Assembly (NCBI GenBank): GCA_937927975.1
Contig: CALEZT010000072.1
Span: 25,329-89,328, forward strand
Reading direction: 5' to 3'
DNA: 64,000 nucleotides
Source of the DNA: an uncultured Phycisphaerales bacterium
Lineage (GTDB): Bacteria > Planctomycetota > Phycisphaerae > Sedimentisphaerales > Anaerobacaceae
The translations under genes were made by a program, and so were the position numbers. Shown here piece by piece: positions 51,385 through 59,418 of this stretch. Position 1 is the first letter of the stretch. The number at the start of each line of letters is the position of its first letter. Below the pieces are notes generated by a model. That model did no database searches. It had not been told where the DNA came from and saw only the letters and a program-made list of their open reading frames with translations.

Positions 51385-52803
51385 ATGCACACTGTCGCAA
51401 TGCGGTCGGTTCGATGGTTCCTTGGCTCGATCGTGCTGGTCTTATGTGTCGGCTCATGGGCAGGTGGGGCTGAGGCGCCCGCACCTCTCAAGCTGACCGC
51501 ACAGCAGGATCATCGGAACATGATGGAGCAGCTTGGCATCACGTCGCTGCGGCCGGGGGCCGATGGCATGAACCCAAAGGCCCCGAACTATGCCAACTAT
51601 AACGAGGCCAAGGCCAATCCCTATCCGAACCTGCCGGACCCGCTGACGCTCAAGGACGGACAGAAGGTCACGACCGCCGAGACGTGGTGGAGCCGGCGCC
51701 GGCCGGAGATCGTCGAGGACTTCGATCGTGAGATCTATGGCCGCGTGCCTGCCAATGTGCCCAGGGTGACGTGGGAAGTGATCGAGACGACCCAAGGGAC
51801 CGACGCCAACATCCCGGTCGTCACGAAGAAACTCGTCGGCCACGTCGACAACTCCGCGTGCCCCGCGATCGCCGTGGACATTCAACTGACGCTCACAACG
51901 CCCGCCAAGGCGACCGGGCCGGTGCCGGTGATGATGGAGTTCGGGTTCATCTTCCCGGGCGGCAGATTCGGCCCGCCTCGCGGTGGACCGGGCCGGGGCG
52001 GACCGACCTGGCAGCAGCAGGTTCTCGCCAAAGGCTGGGGCTACGCGATCCTCGTCCCCAACAGCATCCAGGCCGACAACGGCGCCGGGCTCACTTCAGG
52101 CATCATCGGCCTGGTCAATCAAGGCCAGACCCGCAAGCCCGAAGACTGGGGCGCTCTGCGAGCGTGGGCCTGGGGCGCGAGCCGGGCCCTGGACTACTTC
52201 GAGACCGACAAGGCGGTCGATGCCAGGCAGGTCGGCATCGAGGGGCTCTCTCGCTACGGCAAGGCCGCGCTTGTCGCGATGGCCTACGATCAGCGTTTTG
52301 CCATCGGGTTCATCGGCTCCTCGGGCGCAGGGGGCGCGAAGCTCTATCGGCGCAACTGGGGCGAACTGGTCGAGAATCTCGCCGGCAGCGGCGAATACCA
52401 CTGGATGGCCGGCAATTTCCTCAAGTACGCCGGCCCGATGAACTCAGGCGATCTGCCGGTGGATGCACACGAGCTGATCGCGCTGTGCGCGCCGCGTCCC
52501 ACGTTCATCAGCTACGGCGCGATGTCCGGTCCGGGGGCCGAAGGCGGATGGGTGGACCAGAAAGGCAGCTTCATGGCCGCGGTCGCAGCGGGACCGGTGT
52601 ACAGGCTCCTGGGCAAACGAGACCTCGGAACCGCCGAGTATCCTTCCCGCGAGACCGGCCTGATGGACGGCGAACTGGCCTTCCGCGAACACAGCGGCGG
52701 CCACACCACCGGCCCGAACTGGCCGACCTTCCTGGCATGGGCCGACCGCTACATCAAGGGCCCGCCGCTTCCCGGCGCGCCCGAAAAGACTACTGCGCGA
52801 TGA
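51385..52803 (+). CDS. Exported glucuronoyl esterase-like protein (CE15)
   Basis: 472 residues. ATG 51385 follows GAGGAGAGG, and ATG 51358 is in frame but has no site. The signal peptide is around WFLGSIVLVLCVGSWAGGAEA. The catalytic Ser289 lies in EGLSRYGKAALVAMAYDQRF, the CE15 form of the nucleophile elbow with the adjacent Arg. His436 and His440 in HSGGHTTGPNWPTFLAW supply the base. CE15 enzymes cut the ester between glucuronoxylan and lignin alcohols. Placement beside CE1-like esterases supports action on plant xylan-lignin material, although bacterial CE15 members vary in target. Confidence 0.85.
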   Translation: MHTVAMRSVRWFLGSIVLVLCVGSWAGGAEAPAPLKLTAQQDHRNMMEQLGITSLRPGADGMNPKAPNYANYNEAKANPYPNLPDPLTLKDGQKVTTAETWWSRRRPEIVEDFDREIYGRVPANVPRVTWEVIETTQGTDANIPVVTKKLVGHVDNSACPAIAVDIQLTLTTPAKATGPVPVMMEFGFIFPGGRFGPPRGGPGRGGPTWQQQVLAKGWGYAILVPNSIQADNGAGLTSGIIGLVNQGQTRKPEDWGALRAWAWGASRALDYFETDKAVDARQVGIEGLSRYGKAALVAMAYDQRFAIGFIGSSGAGGAKLYRRNWGELVENLAGSGEYHWMAGNFLKYAGPMNSGDLPVDAHELIALCAPRPTFISYGAMSGPGAEGGWVDQKGSFMAAVAAGPVYRLLGKRDLGTAEYPSRETGLMDGELAFREHSGGHTTGPNWPTFLAWADRYIKGPPLPGAPEKTTAR

Positions 52804-52812
52804 ACAGACTGT

Positions 52813-54834
52813 CTACCAATCAATGGGCAGCCAGACCGCCATCTGTGAGACGCCGCGGTTCTTCCAGGCGTAATAGGGAATCAGCTTGACGTCGATCGGC
52901 CGGGGCTTGTGGTCGGACAGTGTCGTGTACAGATGCGCGTCGTCCCGGGGCAGGCGCAGGGCCCGGCCGCGCAGCGTGACAACCCCGCCGAGGAAATTCG
53001 GCTCCATCTGCGGCTTCAGGCGTATGACGCGGGGGAGGATGATCTCGGAGATGTCCACGCCCTCCGGCAGATCGCACGATTCCAGGCAATAGACGAGAGG
53101 TCCGCGTTCCACAGCGATCTGGTTGCGCGCGGCGTCCACTTTGCTGTGGGCACGCGTCAGGCGGACATCCATGGGCAGGGTGAGGGTCAGCATATCGCCC
53201 GGCCGCCACGCATGTCTGACGGCCGCATACGCGCCGGCCCGTATCGGTCCCGTGACGGTTTTGCCGTTCACGCGGACCGAGGCCCCTTCCGCCCAGGCGG
53301 GAATCCGCAGGTGGATGGCGGCGTCCCGCGGGGCTTTCTCCACCGCGATCTCCACCCGGCCCTCCCACGGGTAGTCGGTCGCCTGCTTCACGCGGTAGGG
53401 CCCGTTGTCGAACACGCTGCCGCCGTAATGGTGGATCCATAATCCGTCCTGACCGATGCTGTAGAAGTAATGCTGCATCTGGGCCAGGATGCGCAGCACG
53501 TTCGTCGGGCAGCACGTCCCGTAGCAGTTCTTCGGTTGGTGGGGCTTCGGTTCGGCGGGCTGATGGCGTTCGGGACTGTCCTGGGCCCACAGTTCCTGCT
53601 CGCGGCCGTACCATCGCAGGGGGTTGGTGTAGGTGAAACTCCGGCCGTCCACGCCGATGCCGGGCAGAAAGCCGTTGTACATCTCGCGTTCCATCATGTC
53701 GGCGTAGCGGGCCTCGCCCGTGAGGGCGAGCATGCGCCAGTTCCACATGCAGTTGCCCACCTGCCCGCACGTTTCGTTGTAGGCCGGCGTCTGCGGGAGG
53801 AAGTATCGGGGCCCGACCGCTTCGTGCACGATGTCCGCGGCATAGATGTTGCCGTCGCGCACGGAGATGCCTCGATACACGGCGCAAGTGCCGCCGGTGA
53901 TGTAAAGCTTGTGGTCGGCCAGGTCCTGCCAGAGCCGCGTCAAAGCCGTCAGGAGGCTCGCATCGCCGGTCTCCATGCAGGCGTCCGCGGCCCCGCCGTA
54001 CAGATAGGTGTAGAACACCGCGTGACCGACGACCTCGGTCTCCCGGCGCAGAGGAATACGGTCCTGGTTCAGGTCCGATCCGCCGGCGAAGGCGCCGCGC
54101 ATGTCGATCACGGTGTTGGCCAGTTCCAGATAGCGAGGCTCGCCCGTCTCACGATACAGTTCCACGGCGCCCATGATTACCGAGGGATTGATGGGGAAAT
54201 GCGCCATCTCGGGATTCTTCCCTCGGAACCGCCCGTGCAGGAAGTCCCCCGTCCGCCGGGCGACCTCGAGGAACGAGTCCTTGCCGGTGCATCGATGGTG
54301 GATAACGGCGGCGGTCAGCAGGTGCCCCATCACGTACACCTCGTGATGGTTCGGATTTTGGAAGCGGGCTCGCTTTCGCACGAGGTTCTGCGAGGCAATG
54401 TAGCCGTCGGGCTCCTGGGCCTTGGCGATCACCGCAATCAGCTCGTCCATCTGCCGATCGAGCTCTGTGTCCCCGGTTACGGCGTAGACGGTGGCCGCCG
54501 CCTCGATCCATTTGTACACCCAGGCGTCCATCCAGTCATTGCCGACGCCCGAGTATGTGCCGCTCTTGAGCCCGGCGGCGATCTCCAGGTTCTGGACCGC
54601 CCCTCGCTCGACGGCCAGCCGATGCAGATGGGGAAGCGTCTTGGTCCGGACGGTATAGAACCAGTCCCGCCAGAAACCGTCGGTCCAGGTCACCTCCGTC
54701 AGCCCGACACTCCTGAGCTGAGCGTGCGGGCTGCGGGAGTTGTCCACCACGACCGGACCGGACGCAAGGGCCGGGCCGCGTCCCAGGAGCATTGACGCCA
54801 CGAACAATATCGGGAGAACTTGCCTGCCGACCAT
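52813..54834 (-). CDS. Exported GH127-family beta-L-arabinofuranosidase-like enzyme (DUF1680)
   Basis: 673 residues. ATG 54834 has AAGGA 8 bases upstream, and a GTG lies two codons before. Signal peptide PILFVASMLLGRGPALASG. The alpha-barrel follows the family (EPDGYIASQN, GHLLTAAVIHH, GTCAVYRGISVRDGN). The zinc-thiolate site is complete: Glu354 and Cys356 in YNETCGQVGN, and Cys441-Cys442 in YGTCCPTNVLR. In HypBA1 the equivalent Cys417 is the nucleophile. Beta-L-arabinofuranose from pectins or extensins, or a related sugar, would be released and then used by AraA. It is convergent with the CE15 gene with a 9-base gap. Confidence 0.9.
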   Translation of the reverse strand: MVGRQVLPILFVASMLLGRGPALASGPVVVDNSRSPHAQLRSVGLTEVTWTDGFWRDWFYTVRTKTLPHLHRLAVERGAVQNLEIAAGLKSGTYSGVGNDWMDAWVYKWIEAAATVYAVTGDTELDRQMDELIAVIAKAQEPDGYIASQNLVRKRARFQNPNHHEVYVMGHLLTAAVIHHRCTGKDSFLEVARRTGDFLHGRFRGKNPEMAHFPINPSVIMGAVELYRETGEPRYLELANTVIDMRGAFAGGSDLNQDRIPLRRETEVVGHAVFYTYLYGGAADACMETGDASLLTALTRLWQDLADHKLYITGGTCAVYRGISVRDGNIYAADIVHEAVGPRYFLPQTPAYNETCGQVGNCMWNWRMLALTGEARYADMMEREMYNGFLPGIGVDGRSFTYTNPLRWYGREQELWAQDSPERHQPAEPKPHQPKNCYGTCCPTNVLRILAQMQHYFYSIGQDGLWIHHYGGSVFDNGPYRVKQATDYPWEGRVEIAVEKAPRDAAIHLRIPAWAEGASVRVNGKTVTGPIRAGAYAAVRHAWRPGDMLTLTLPMDVRLTRAHSKVDAARNQIAVERGPLVYCLESCDLPEGVDISEIILPRVIRLKPQMEPNFLGGVVTLRGRALRLPRDDAHLYTTLSDHKPRPIDVKLIPYYAWKNRGVSQMAVWLPIDW

Positions 54835-54950
54835 GAACACCGTCCTTTCTGGTCGTGCAGCATACCCGATATCACGGCGGTGTCACGATTATTACTGCTT
54901 CTGCCAACTTGACACGGCGGGCAGGTCGAGCAGGTCATGGTCTGGGGTAC

Positions 54951-54975
54951 CACGGTCAAACTCCGTTTGACTGTG
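54951..54975. terminator. Hairpin downstream of the GH29 operon
   Basis: CACGGTCAAAC (54951-54961) and GTTTGACTGTG (54965-54975) pair with one mismatch around a 3-base loop. It lies in the 221-bp gap between the GH29 stop and the GH127 start, all on the minus strand, and could separate the two units. Confidence 0.4.
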
Positions 54976-55055
54976 CTCTTTCGGCCGATTCTGCCGACCG
55001 GAAAGGACACCGCCCAGCCAGTTGGCCGTGGCACCCTGCTCATCAGAGGCAATCA

Positions 55056-56567
55056 CTATTTGGGCGTGATCTTGAACACGACGGCGTGGTCGCACGGCTT
55101 CTCCTGCGGCATGGTGATGACGAGGCCATCCGAGGTGCGGGACCACTGGAGCTTGCCCCGGCTGCCGAGCAGCTTGACCGAACCAATCTTGCCGGGCAGG
55201 AGGCCCGAGCCCACGGCAAGCGAGCGAATCGTCAGGGGCTCCTGAGACCAGCCCAGACTGATCGCGTAGAGCGTATCGCCCTTGCTCGTGAATCGGATAT
55301 CCTGAGGCTGGTATCCTCCCTTGGGGTCGGTGACGCCGCCGAAGTGGCCTGCCTGGCCCTGCGTTGCGCCTTCGCCGAAGGTCTTCCAGGGTCGGGTGTC
55401 GTAGATCGCTTCGCCGTTGATCTTCAGCCATTTGCCCATTTCCAGCAGCACCTGCCGCTGGTTCTCCGGAATCGTGCCGTCCGCCATGGGGGAGATGTTC
55501 AGCAGCAGGGCCCCGTTCTTGCTGACGATGTCGATGAAGCTGTGCAGCACGACCGAGGTCGGCTTGATCCGCAGGTCCTGCGTGTAGCACCAACTGCCCA
55601 TGCTGATCGTGTCGTCGGTCAGGAAGAAGTGCTCGCTCAGGTTGTCGGTTCGGCCCTTCTCGATGTCATGAACGCTGCACGTCAGCGGCAGGTCCTCCTG
55701 CTTGCGGGTGACCACGACTTCCTTGCCGCGCCGGGCGGCGTCGTTGTAGTAGTAAGCTAGGTACTCCTGTCGGAGGTTCTCCGGGATCTCGTCCAGCCAG
55801 GAGTCAAACCACATGATGTCGGGCTGATACTTGTCGATGACCTCCTTGAGCTTGCCCATCCACATGGCCAGGAACTTCTCGCGCGGCATGTAGCCGTACA
55901 TAATCGCCCGCTCGGGATCCTCCAACAGAGCCGGGAAGTACTGCTTCACGAAGGAGTAGTGCCCGGTCCAGGAGAGCTGCCCGTTCCGCCCGGGCTTCTC
56001 CCACAGATTGTTGCGGGCGTGGTGGAAGGTCGCGACGAACTTCATGCCCCGCTTGCGGATCGCCTTCTCCAGTTCGCCCGTAATGTCCCGCTTGGGGCCC
56101 TTGTCCATGACGTTCCACGGCGTCAAGTCGCTGTCCCACATGGCCCAGCCGTCGTGATGCTCCGCCACCGGCCCGGCGAACCGCGCCCCGGACTGCTGGA
56201 ACAGCTCGGCCCAGGTGTCGGCGTCGAACTTCTCGGCCTTGAACATCGGCACGAAGTCCGGGTAGCCGAATTGGTTCGGATCGCCCCAGGCCTCGACGTG
56301 GTGCTTGTACTCCCGGCCCTTGACGTTGTACATATTCCGCGGATACCACTCGCTGCCGAAAGCGGGCACGGCGTACACGCCCCAATGGAAGTAGATGCCA
56401 TACTTCGCGTCGCGGAACCAGTCGGGCGCTTCATTGACTTCCGCCAGCGATTCCCACGTCGGTTCGTACGTCGCGTGGGCAGCGATCGATTTCGCAGCTT
56501 CCTTGCCGCAGCCGCCTGCGAGAACAATAAGCGAGACGAGCAATACCGAGGCCGTGAAGGTTCGCAT
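55056..56567 (-). CDS. Alpha-L-fucosidase-family lipoprotein (GH29)
   Basis: 503 residues. ATG 56567 has AGGAG about 8 bases upstream, within the end of the preceding gene's spacer. The signal ends LAGGC (Cys20). GH29 marks: WFRDAKYGIYFHWGVYAVPAFGSEWYP (in parts), FAGPVAEHHDGWAMWDSDLTPWN, and the nucleophile Asp255 in IMWFDSW, then LLLNISPMADGTIP. The enzyme removes alpha-L-fucose, and some members act on alpha-L-galactose. It is the last gene of a four-gene operon with an epimerase, a kinase and a nucleotidyltransferase. It starts 10 bases after the nucleotidyltransferase stop, which ties a secreted glycosidase to nucleotide-sugar enzymes. Confidence 0.92.
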   Translation of the reverse strand: MRTFTASVLLVSLIVLAGGCGKEAAKSIAAHATYEPTWESLAEVNEAPDWFRDAKYGIYFHWGVYAVPAFGSEWYPRNMYNVKGREYKHHVEAWGDPNQFGYPDFVPMFKAEKFDADTWAELFQQSGARFAGPVAEHHDGWAMWDSDLTPWNVMDKGPKRDITGELEKAIRKRGMKFVATFHHARNNLWEKPGRNGQLSWTGHYSFVKQYFPALLEDPERAIMYGYMPREKFLAMWMGKLKEVIDKYQPDIMWFDSWLDEIPENLRQEYLAYYYNDAARRGKEVVVTRKQEDLPLTCSVHDIEKGRTDNLSEHFFLTDDTISMGSWCYTQDLRIKPTSVVLHSFIDIVSKNGALLLNISPMADGTIPENQRQVLLEMGKWLKINGEAIYDTRPWKTFGEGATQGQAGHFGGVTDPKGGYQPQDIRFTSKGDTLYAISLGWSQEPLTIRSLAVGSGLLPGKIGSVKLLGSRGKLQWSRTSDGLVITMPQEKPCDHAVVFKITPK

Positions 56568-56577
56568 GAGTGGTCTC

Positions 56578-57408
56578 CTAAAAACCGCGTAGTTTCGTGC
56601 TTTCCCGTCGAGGCAATCCCTCTTTGGGCAATCGTTTGAGGACGACATATTCGAGGCCGTGCTTTTCGCAGTAGTCGCGTTTCTCGGGCTTGTCGCCGTC
56701 TTCGTTGACGGCGTAGAGGTCGGGGCGGATTCGCTCGATCTCCGGCTCGGCGTCAAGCCAGCCGTGACCGGTCGAGACCAGGGCCTGCGTGACATAGCGG
56801 ATCGAGCCGACGAGGTACCGCCGCTGGTCCTGGCTGAACATCGGATGGCCCTCGCCCTTGAGCAGGCGGATGTTCGCGTCGTGGCCGACGACCGCGTAGA
56901 GATCGCCCAACTCCGAGACCTCCTCGAAGAACCGCACGTGGCCGGAGTGGAACCAGTCGTAGCAGCCGGTCACGAGCACTCTCTTGCGCCGGGACGGCTG
57001 CGGCTCCGGTAGCGAATCTTCGGGGAATCGCGTCAGTTCGTGATCGGGGAAGATGCGGCACTCCAGCCGGTGTTCTTCGCAGAACGCACGCTTGTCGGAG
57101 TCCTGCTCCGCTTCACGAACGGCCCAGACGCAAGGACGCACGCCCACGACTGCAGGAAGCACGCACGGGTCGGCCGGTCCAGTGACCAAGTGGACTTGGT
57201 CCACATAGCGGATGGCCTGGAGGAAGTACAGCCGCTCCTCCTGGGGGAACTTAGGGTTCCGGCCGGTCGCTTCGCGGACGAGGTCATCGCTCCACAGCAG
57301 AACATGAAGGGGGCCGAGCCGGGCCGCCTCGTCGAGAAAACGCACGTCGGCGACGCGGATGTCGTCGAATCCCCCGTAAACGACAACGTGTTCTGTGGTT
57401 TCGCTCAT
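56578..57408 (-). CDS. Tandem cytidylyltransferase-like nucleotidyltransferase (RfaE2/TagD type)
   Basis: 276 residues. ATG 57408 overlaps the kinase stop (ATGA). The protein is two copies of one fold. The C-terminal copy (from about residue 140) has RVLVTGCYDWFHSGHVRFFEE with the HxGH nucleotide-binding motif, DQRRYLVGSIRYV and NEDGDKPEKRDYCEKHGLEYVVLKR. The N-terminal copy matches it (HVVVYGGFDDIRVADVRFLDE, EERLYFLQAIRYVDQVHLV, DSDKRAFCEEHRLECRIF) but its HxGH is lost, so only the second copy should be active. Such enzymes join a sugar- or alcohol-phosphate to CMP or AMP. Here the partner is probably the product of the GHMP kinase before it. Confidence 0.82.
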   Translation of the reverse strand: MSETTEHVVVYGGFDDIRVADVRFLDEAARLGPLHVLLWSDDLVREATGRNPKFPQEERLYFLQAIRYVDQVHLVTGPADPCVLPAVVGVRPCVWAVREAEQDSDKRAFCEEHRLECRIFPDHELTRFPEDSLPEPQPSRRKRVLVTGCYDWFHSGHVRFFEEVSELGDLYAVVGHDANIRLLKGEGHPMFSQDQRRYLVGSIRYVTQALVSTGHGWLDAEPEIERIRPDLYAVNEDGDKPEKRDYCEKHGLEYVVLKRLPKEGLPRRESTKLRGF

Positions 57409-58211
57409 GATGGCCTGATTCTGACCTTGACTCGAAACGCGCCCGGCACAGGCTCTTTCGAAATCACGTAGAGGTACCCGCCGCCGCAGCCGGAGTACAT
57501 CGCGCCGGGGTACCGCGATTGATAGTGCTTCAGCAGAGCGAGCAGGTCGATCCCGATCGTGTGATGGCGGACCGTGCCCGGCAGGATCGCTTCCCAGCAC
57601 CGCATGCACTCGTTCATCGATTCGCCCATCGCCGCGATGTCCCGCGCGACGATGGCGCCGTAGCAGTCCCGGCCCGAGCGGCCCAACCGCTCGATCCAGG
57701 CGACGTCCAGGTTCTTGATCTCGAGGGGATTGTACCCTTCCGGTCGCTGGTTCACCGGGAGGATGTGAATCACGTTCTCCAGCCACTTCGCAATCTGAGG
57801 GTCATTGTTGGACTCAATGTGCCGGGGGAAGATCCCGCCGCGATGGGTGAAGTCGTAATCGAGGCGGTTGACGCCGGGATAGACCAGACCGATCATGTCC
57901 TGCGAGCCCGAGGGCTCAACCTTTCCGCGATTCTCCTCTTCATACAACTCCTGCACGAGCCGGTCGGGGTCGCGGTCGGGCAGTTCGCCCTTCCAGAGCC
58001 TCATCGCGATGTTCCGCGTGCCGATGCAGATGCCCGCCCGCTCCATGAACCAGAACTCGGGCTCGATGCACACGACCACCATCGACCCCGGTGGCGAGGG
58101 ATTGAGCTTCGACACGAACGGCTGATCGATCCACCCGCCGGCCAGGGCCAGCCGATACGGCAGGCGGCCGAGGACATCCGCAATGGCTGCTTCCGGTCCC
58201 ATCCGTCCCAT
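57405..58211 (-). CDS. GHMP-family sugar kinase (heptose-7-phosphate-kinase-like)
   Basis: 268 residues, short for the family. It begins MGRMGPEAAIADVLGRLPYRLALAGGWIDQP, in which RLPYRLALAGGWID is the substrate motif 1 of HddA/fucokinase-like kinases (RAPLRISFAGGGTD in HddA). GSQDMIGLVYPGVNRLDYD corresponds to the GKQDQ...GGFN motif and GAMYSGCGGGYLYVIS to motif 3. The expected ATP-binding PxxxGLGSSA motif 2 is not obvious, so activity needs testing. The first ATG lies in a family-3 repeat, and a second ATG at 58202 is possible. Operon position suggests it phosphorylates a sugar for the nucleotidyltransferase that overlaps its stop. Confidence 0.75.
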   Translation of the reverse strand: MGRMGPEAAIADVLGRLPYRLALAGGWIDQPFVSKLNPSPPGSMVVVCIEPEFWFMERAGICIGTRNIAMRLWKGELPDRDPDRLVQELYEEENRGKVEPSGSQDMIGLVYPGVNRLDYDFTHRGGIFPRHIESNNDPQIAKWLENVIHILPVNQRPEGYNPLEIKNLDVAWIERLGRSGRDCYGAIVARDIAAMGESMNECMRCWEAILPGTVRHHTIGIDLLALLKHYQSRYPGAMYSGCGGGYLYVISKEPVPGAFRVKVRIRPS

Positions 58212-58226
58212 AGGTCCTATCCGTCC
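58205..58226. repeat. Family-3 repeat, copy 2, covering the kinase start codon
   Basis: The reverse complement is identical over 22 bases to 6244-6265 in the holA leader. Flanking words GGACGGATGGGACC and ATAGGACGGATAGG extend the likeness on both sides. It fills the gap between the epimerase stop and the kinase start and supplies the ATG. Confidence 0.75.
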
Positions 58227-58233
58227 TATTGCT

Positions 58234-59277
58234 TCAACTCACCGTTCGCTTGCCGCTCTTGCGATCGTTGTACTGCTTCTCGATCCAGGCGTAGGTCTTC
58301 GCCAGGCCGTCCTTGAGCGGCGTGCTCGGCGCCCAGCCCAACACCTGCTGGATGAACGTGTTGTCGCTGTTACGGCCGCCGACGCCTTTGGGAGCGTCGA
58401 GGTCGTATTTGCGATTCAGCTTGATGCCGCCGACGCCCTCGGCCAGCGTGACCAACTCGTTGATCGAGACCAGGAAGTCCGACCCGAGATTGATCGGCGT
58501 GGCGATCAGCTCGTCGCAATGCATGATCATGTCGATGCCGTCGACGCAATCGTCGATGTACATGAAGCTGCGGGTCTGGTGCCCGTCGCCCCAGATGACG
58601 ATGTCTTTATTGCCGGTGTCTTTGGCCTCGATCACCTTGCGACAGATCGCGGCCGGTGCCTTCTCCCGTCCCCCGTCCCAGGTGCCCCAGGGACCGTAGA
58701 CGTTGTGGAACCGCGCGATGTGCGTCTCGAATCCGCGTTCGGCCCAGTACTCCTGGCAGAACATCTCGCTCATGAGCTTCTCCCAGCCGTAGCCGCGTTC
58801 GGCCATCGCGGGATAGGCGTCCGACTCCTTGAGGGCCTGTGCGTCGGGCCTTGTCTGCAGCTCGACGTTGTACGCGCAGGCCGACGACGAGAAGAAGAAC
58901 CGCTTGGCGCCGGCCTGCCAGGCTGCTTCGACCATGTGCGTGTTGATCAGGATGCTGCGGAGGCACTCGATGCGGAACCGCTCGATGAAGCCCATGCCGC
59001 CCATGTCGGCCGCGAGGTTGTAGACCTCCGCGGCGCCTTCGCAGGCCTTCTTGCAGTTGTCCTCGTCGCTGAGGTCCAGGCACAGGGATTCGACGCCCGG
59101 CGTCCGCTGGTACCACTCGGGCAGCGGCTTCTTGTCCACCGCGCGGATCCGCGTGAAGCCCTGCTCGTGGAAACGTCTCGCCAGCGCCCCGGCGATGAAT
59201 CCGCCGGCCCCGCCGATCACGATCAGATCGTCCTTCGCAAGTACGTCCGCCGCCTTGGGGTTCTTCTTCGCAGCCAT
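58234..59277 (-). CDS. GDP-mannose 3,5-epimerase-like NAD-dependent epimerase
   Basis: 347 residues. ATG 59277 has GGAAAGG 6 bases upstream. It belongs to the extended SDR family: NAD loop VIGGAGGFIAGALARR, then YNLAADMGGMGF, RFFFSSSACAYN, YGWEK (the catalytic Tyr and Lys), FHNVYGPWGTWDGGREKAPAAICRK, GDGHQTRSFMYIDD and VGGRNSDN. AADMGGMGF, FGTWKGGREKAPAAFCRK and RNSDN are hallmarks of plant GDP-mannose 3,5-epimerase, which makes GDP-L-galactose and GDP-L-gulose for vitamin C and wall sugars. The likeness is strong but substrate identity in bacteria is not assured. It heads an operon with a GHMP kinase, a nucleotidyltransferase and GH29, and is divergent from an AraC regulator. Confidence 0.85.
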   Translation of the reverse strand: MAAKKNPKAADVLAKDDLIVIGGAGGFIAGALARRFHEQGFTRIRAVDKKPLPEWYQRTPGVESLCLDLSDEDNCKKACEGAAEVYNLAADMGGMGFIERFRIECLRSILINTHMVEAAWQAGAKRFFFSSSACAYNVELQTRPDAQALKESDAYPAMAERGYGWEKLMSEMFCQEYWAERGFETHIARFHNVYGPWGTWDGGREKAPAAICRKVIEAKDTGNKDIVIWGDGHQTRSFMYIDDCVDGIDMIMHCDELIATPINLGSDFLVSINELVTLAEGVGGIKLNRKYDLDAPKGVGGRNSDNTFIQQVLGWAPSTPLKDGLAKTYAWIEKQYNDRKSGKRTVS

Positions 59278-59320
59278 AGCCATCCTTTCCGCAGATTCTT
59301 CAACCTGCCTGTTCTTGACC

Positions 59321-59386
59321 CTGTCCAAACGCCACCCGCAGAGTATAATGCGTGAACGGAGCACATGAAATGACAATTGTTGTCCA
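59321..59386 (+). promoter_or_regulatory. Divergent control region between the epimerase operon and araC-type gene
   Basis: TATAAT at 59344-59349 is a good -10 for the AraC-type gene, with a weak CTGTCC 17 bases upstream. TGACAATTGTTGTCCA at 59371-59386 is an imperfect palindrome that could bind the regulator. Confidence 0.35.
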
Positions 59387-59418
59387 TTGCATGACGATTC
59401 TTGACCTCAGGAGCGACG

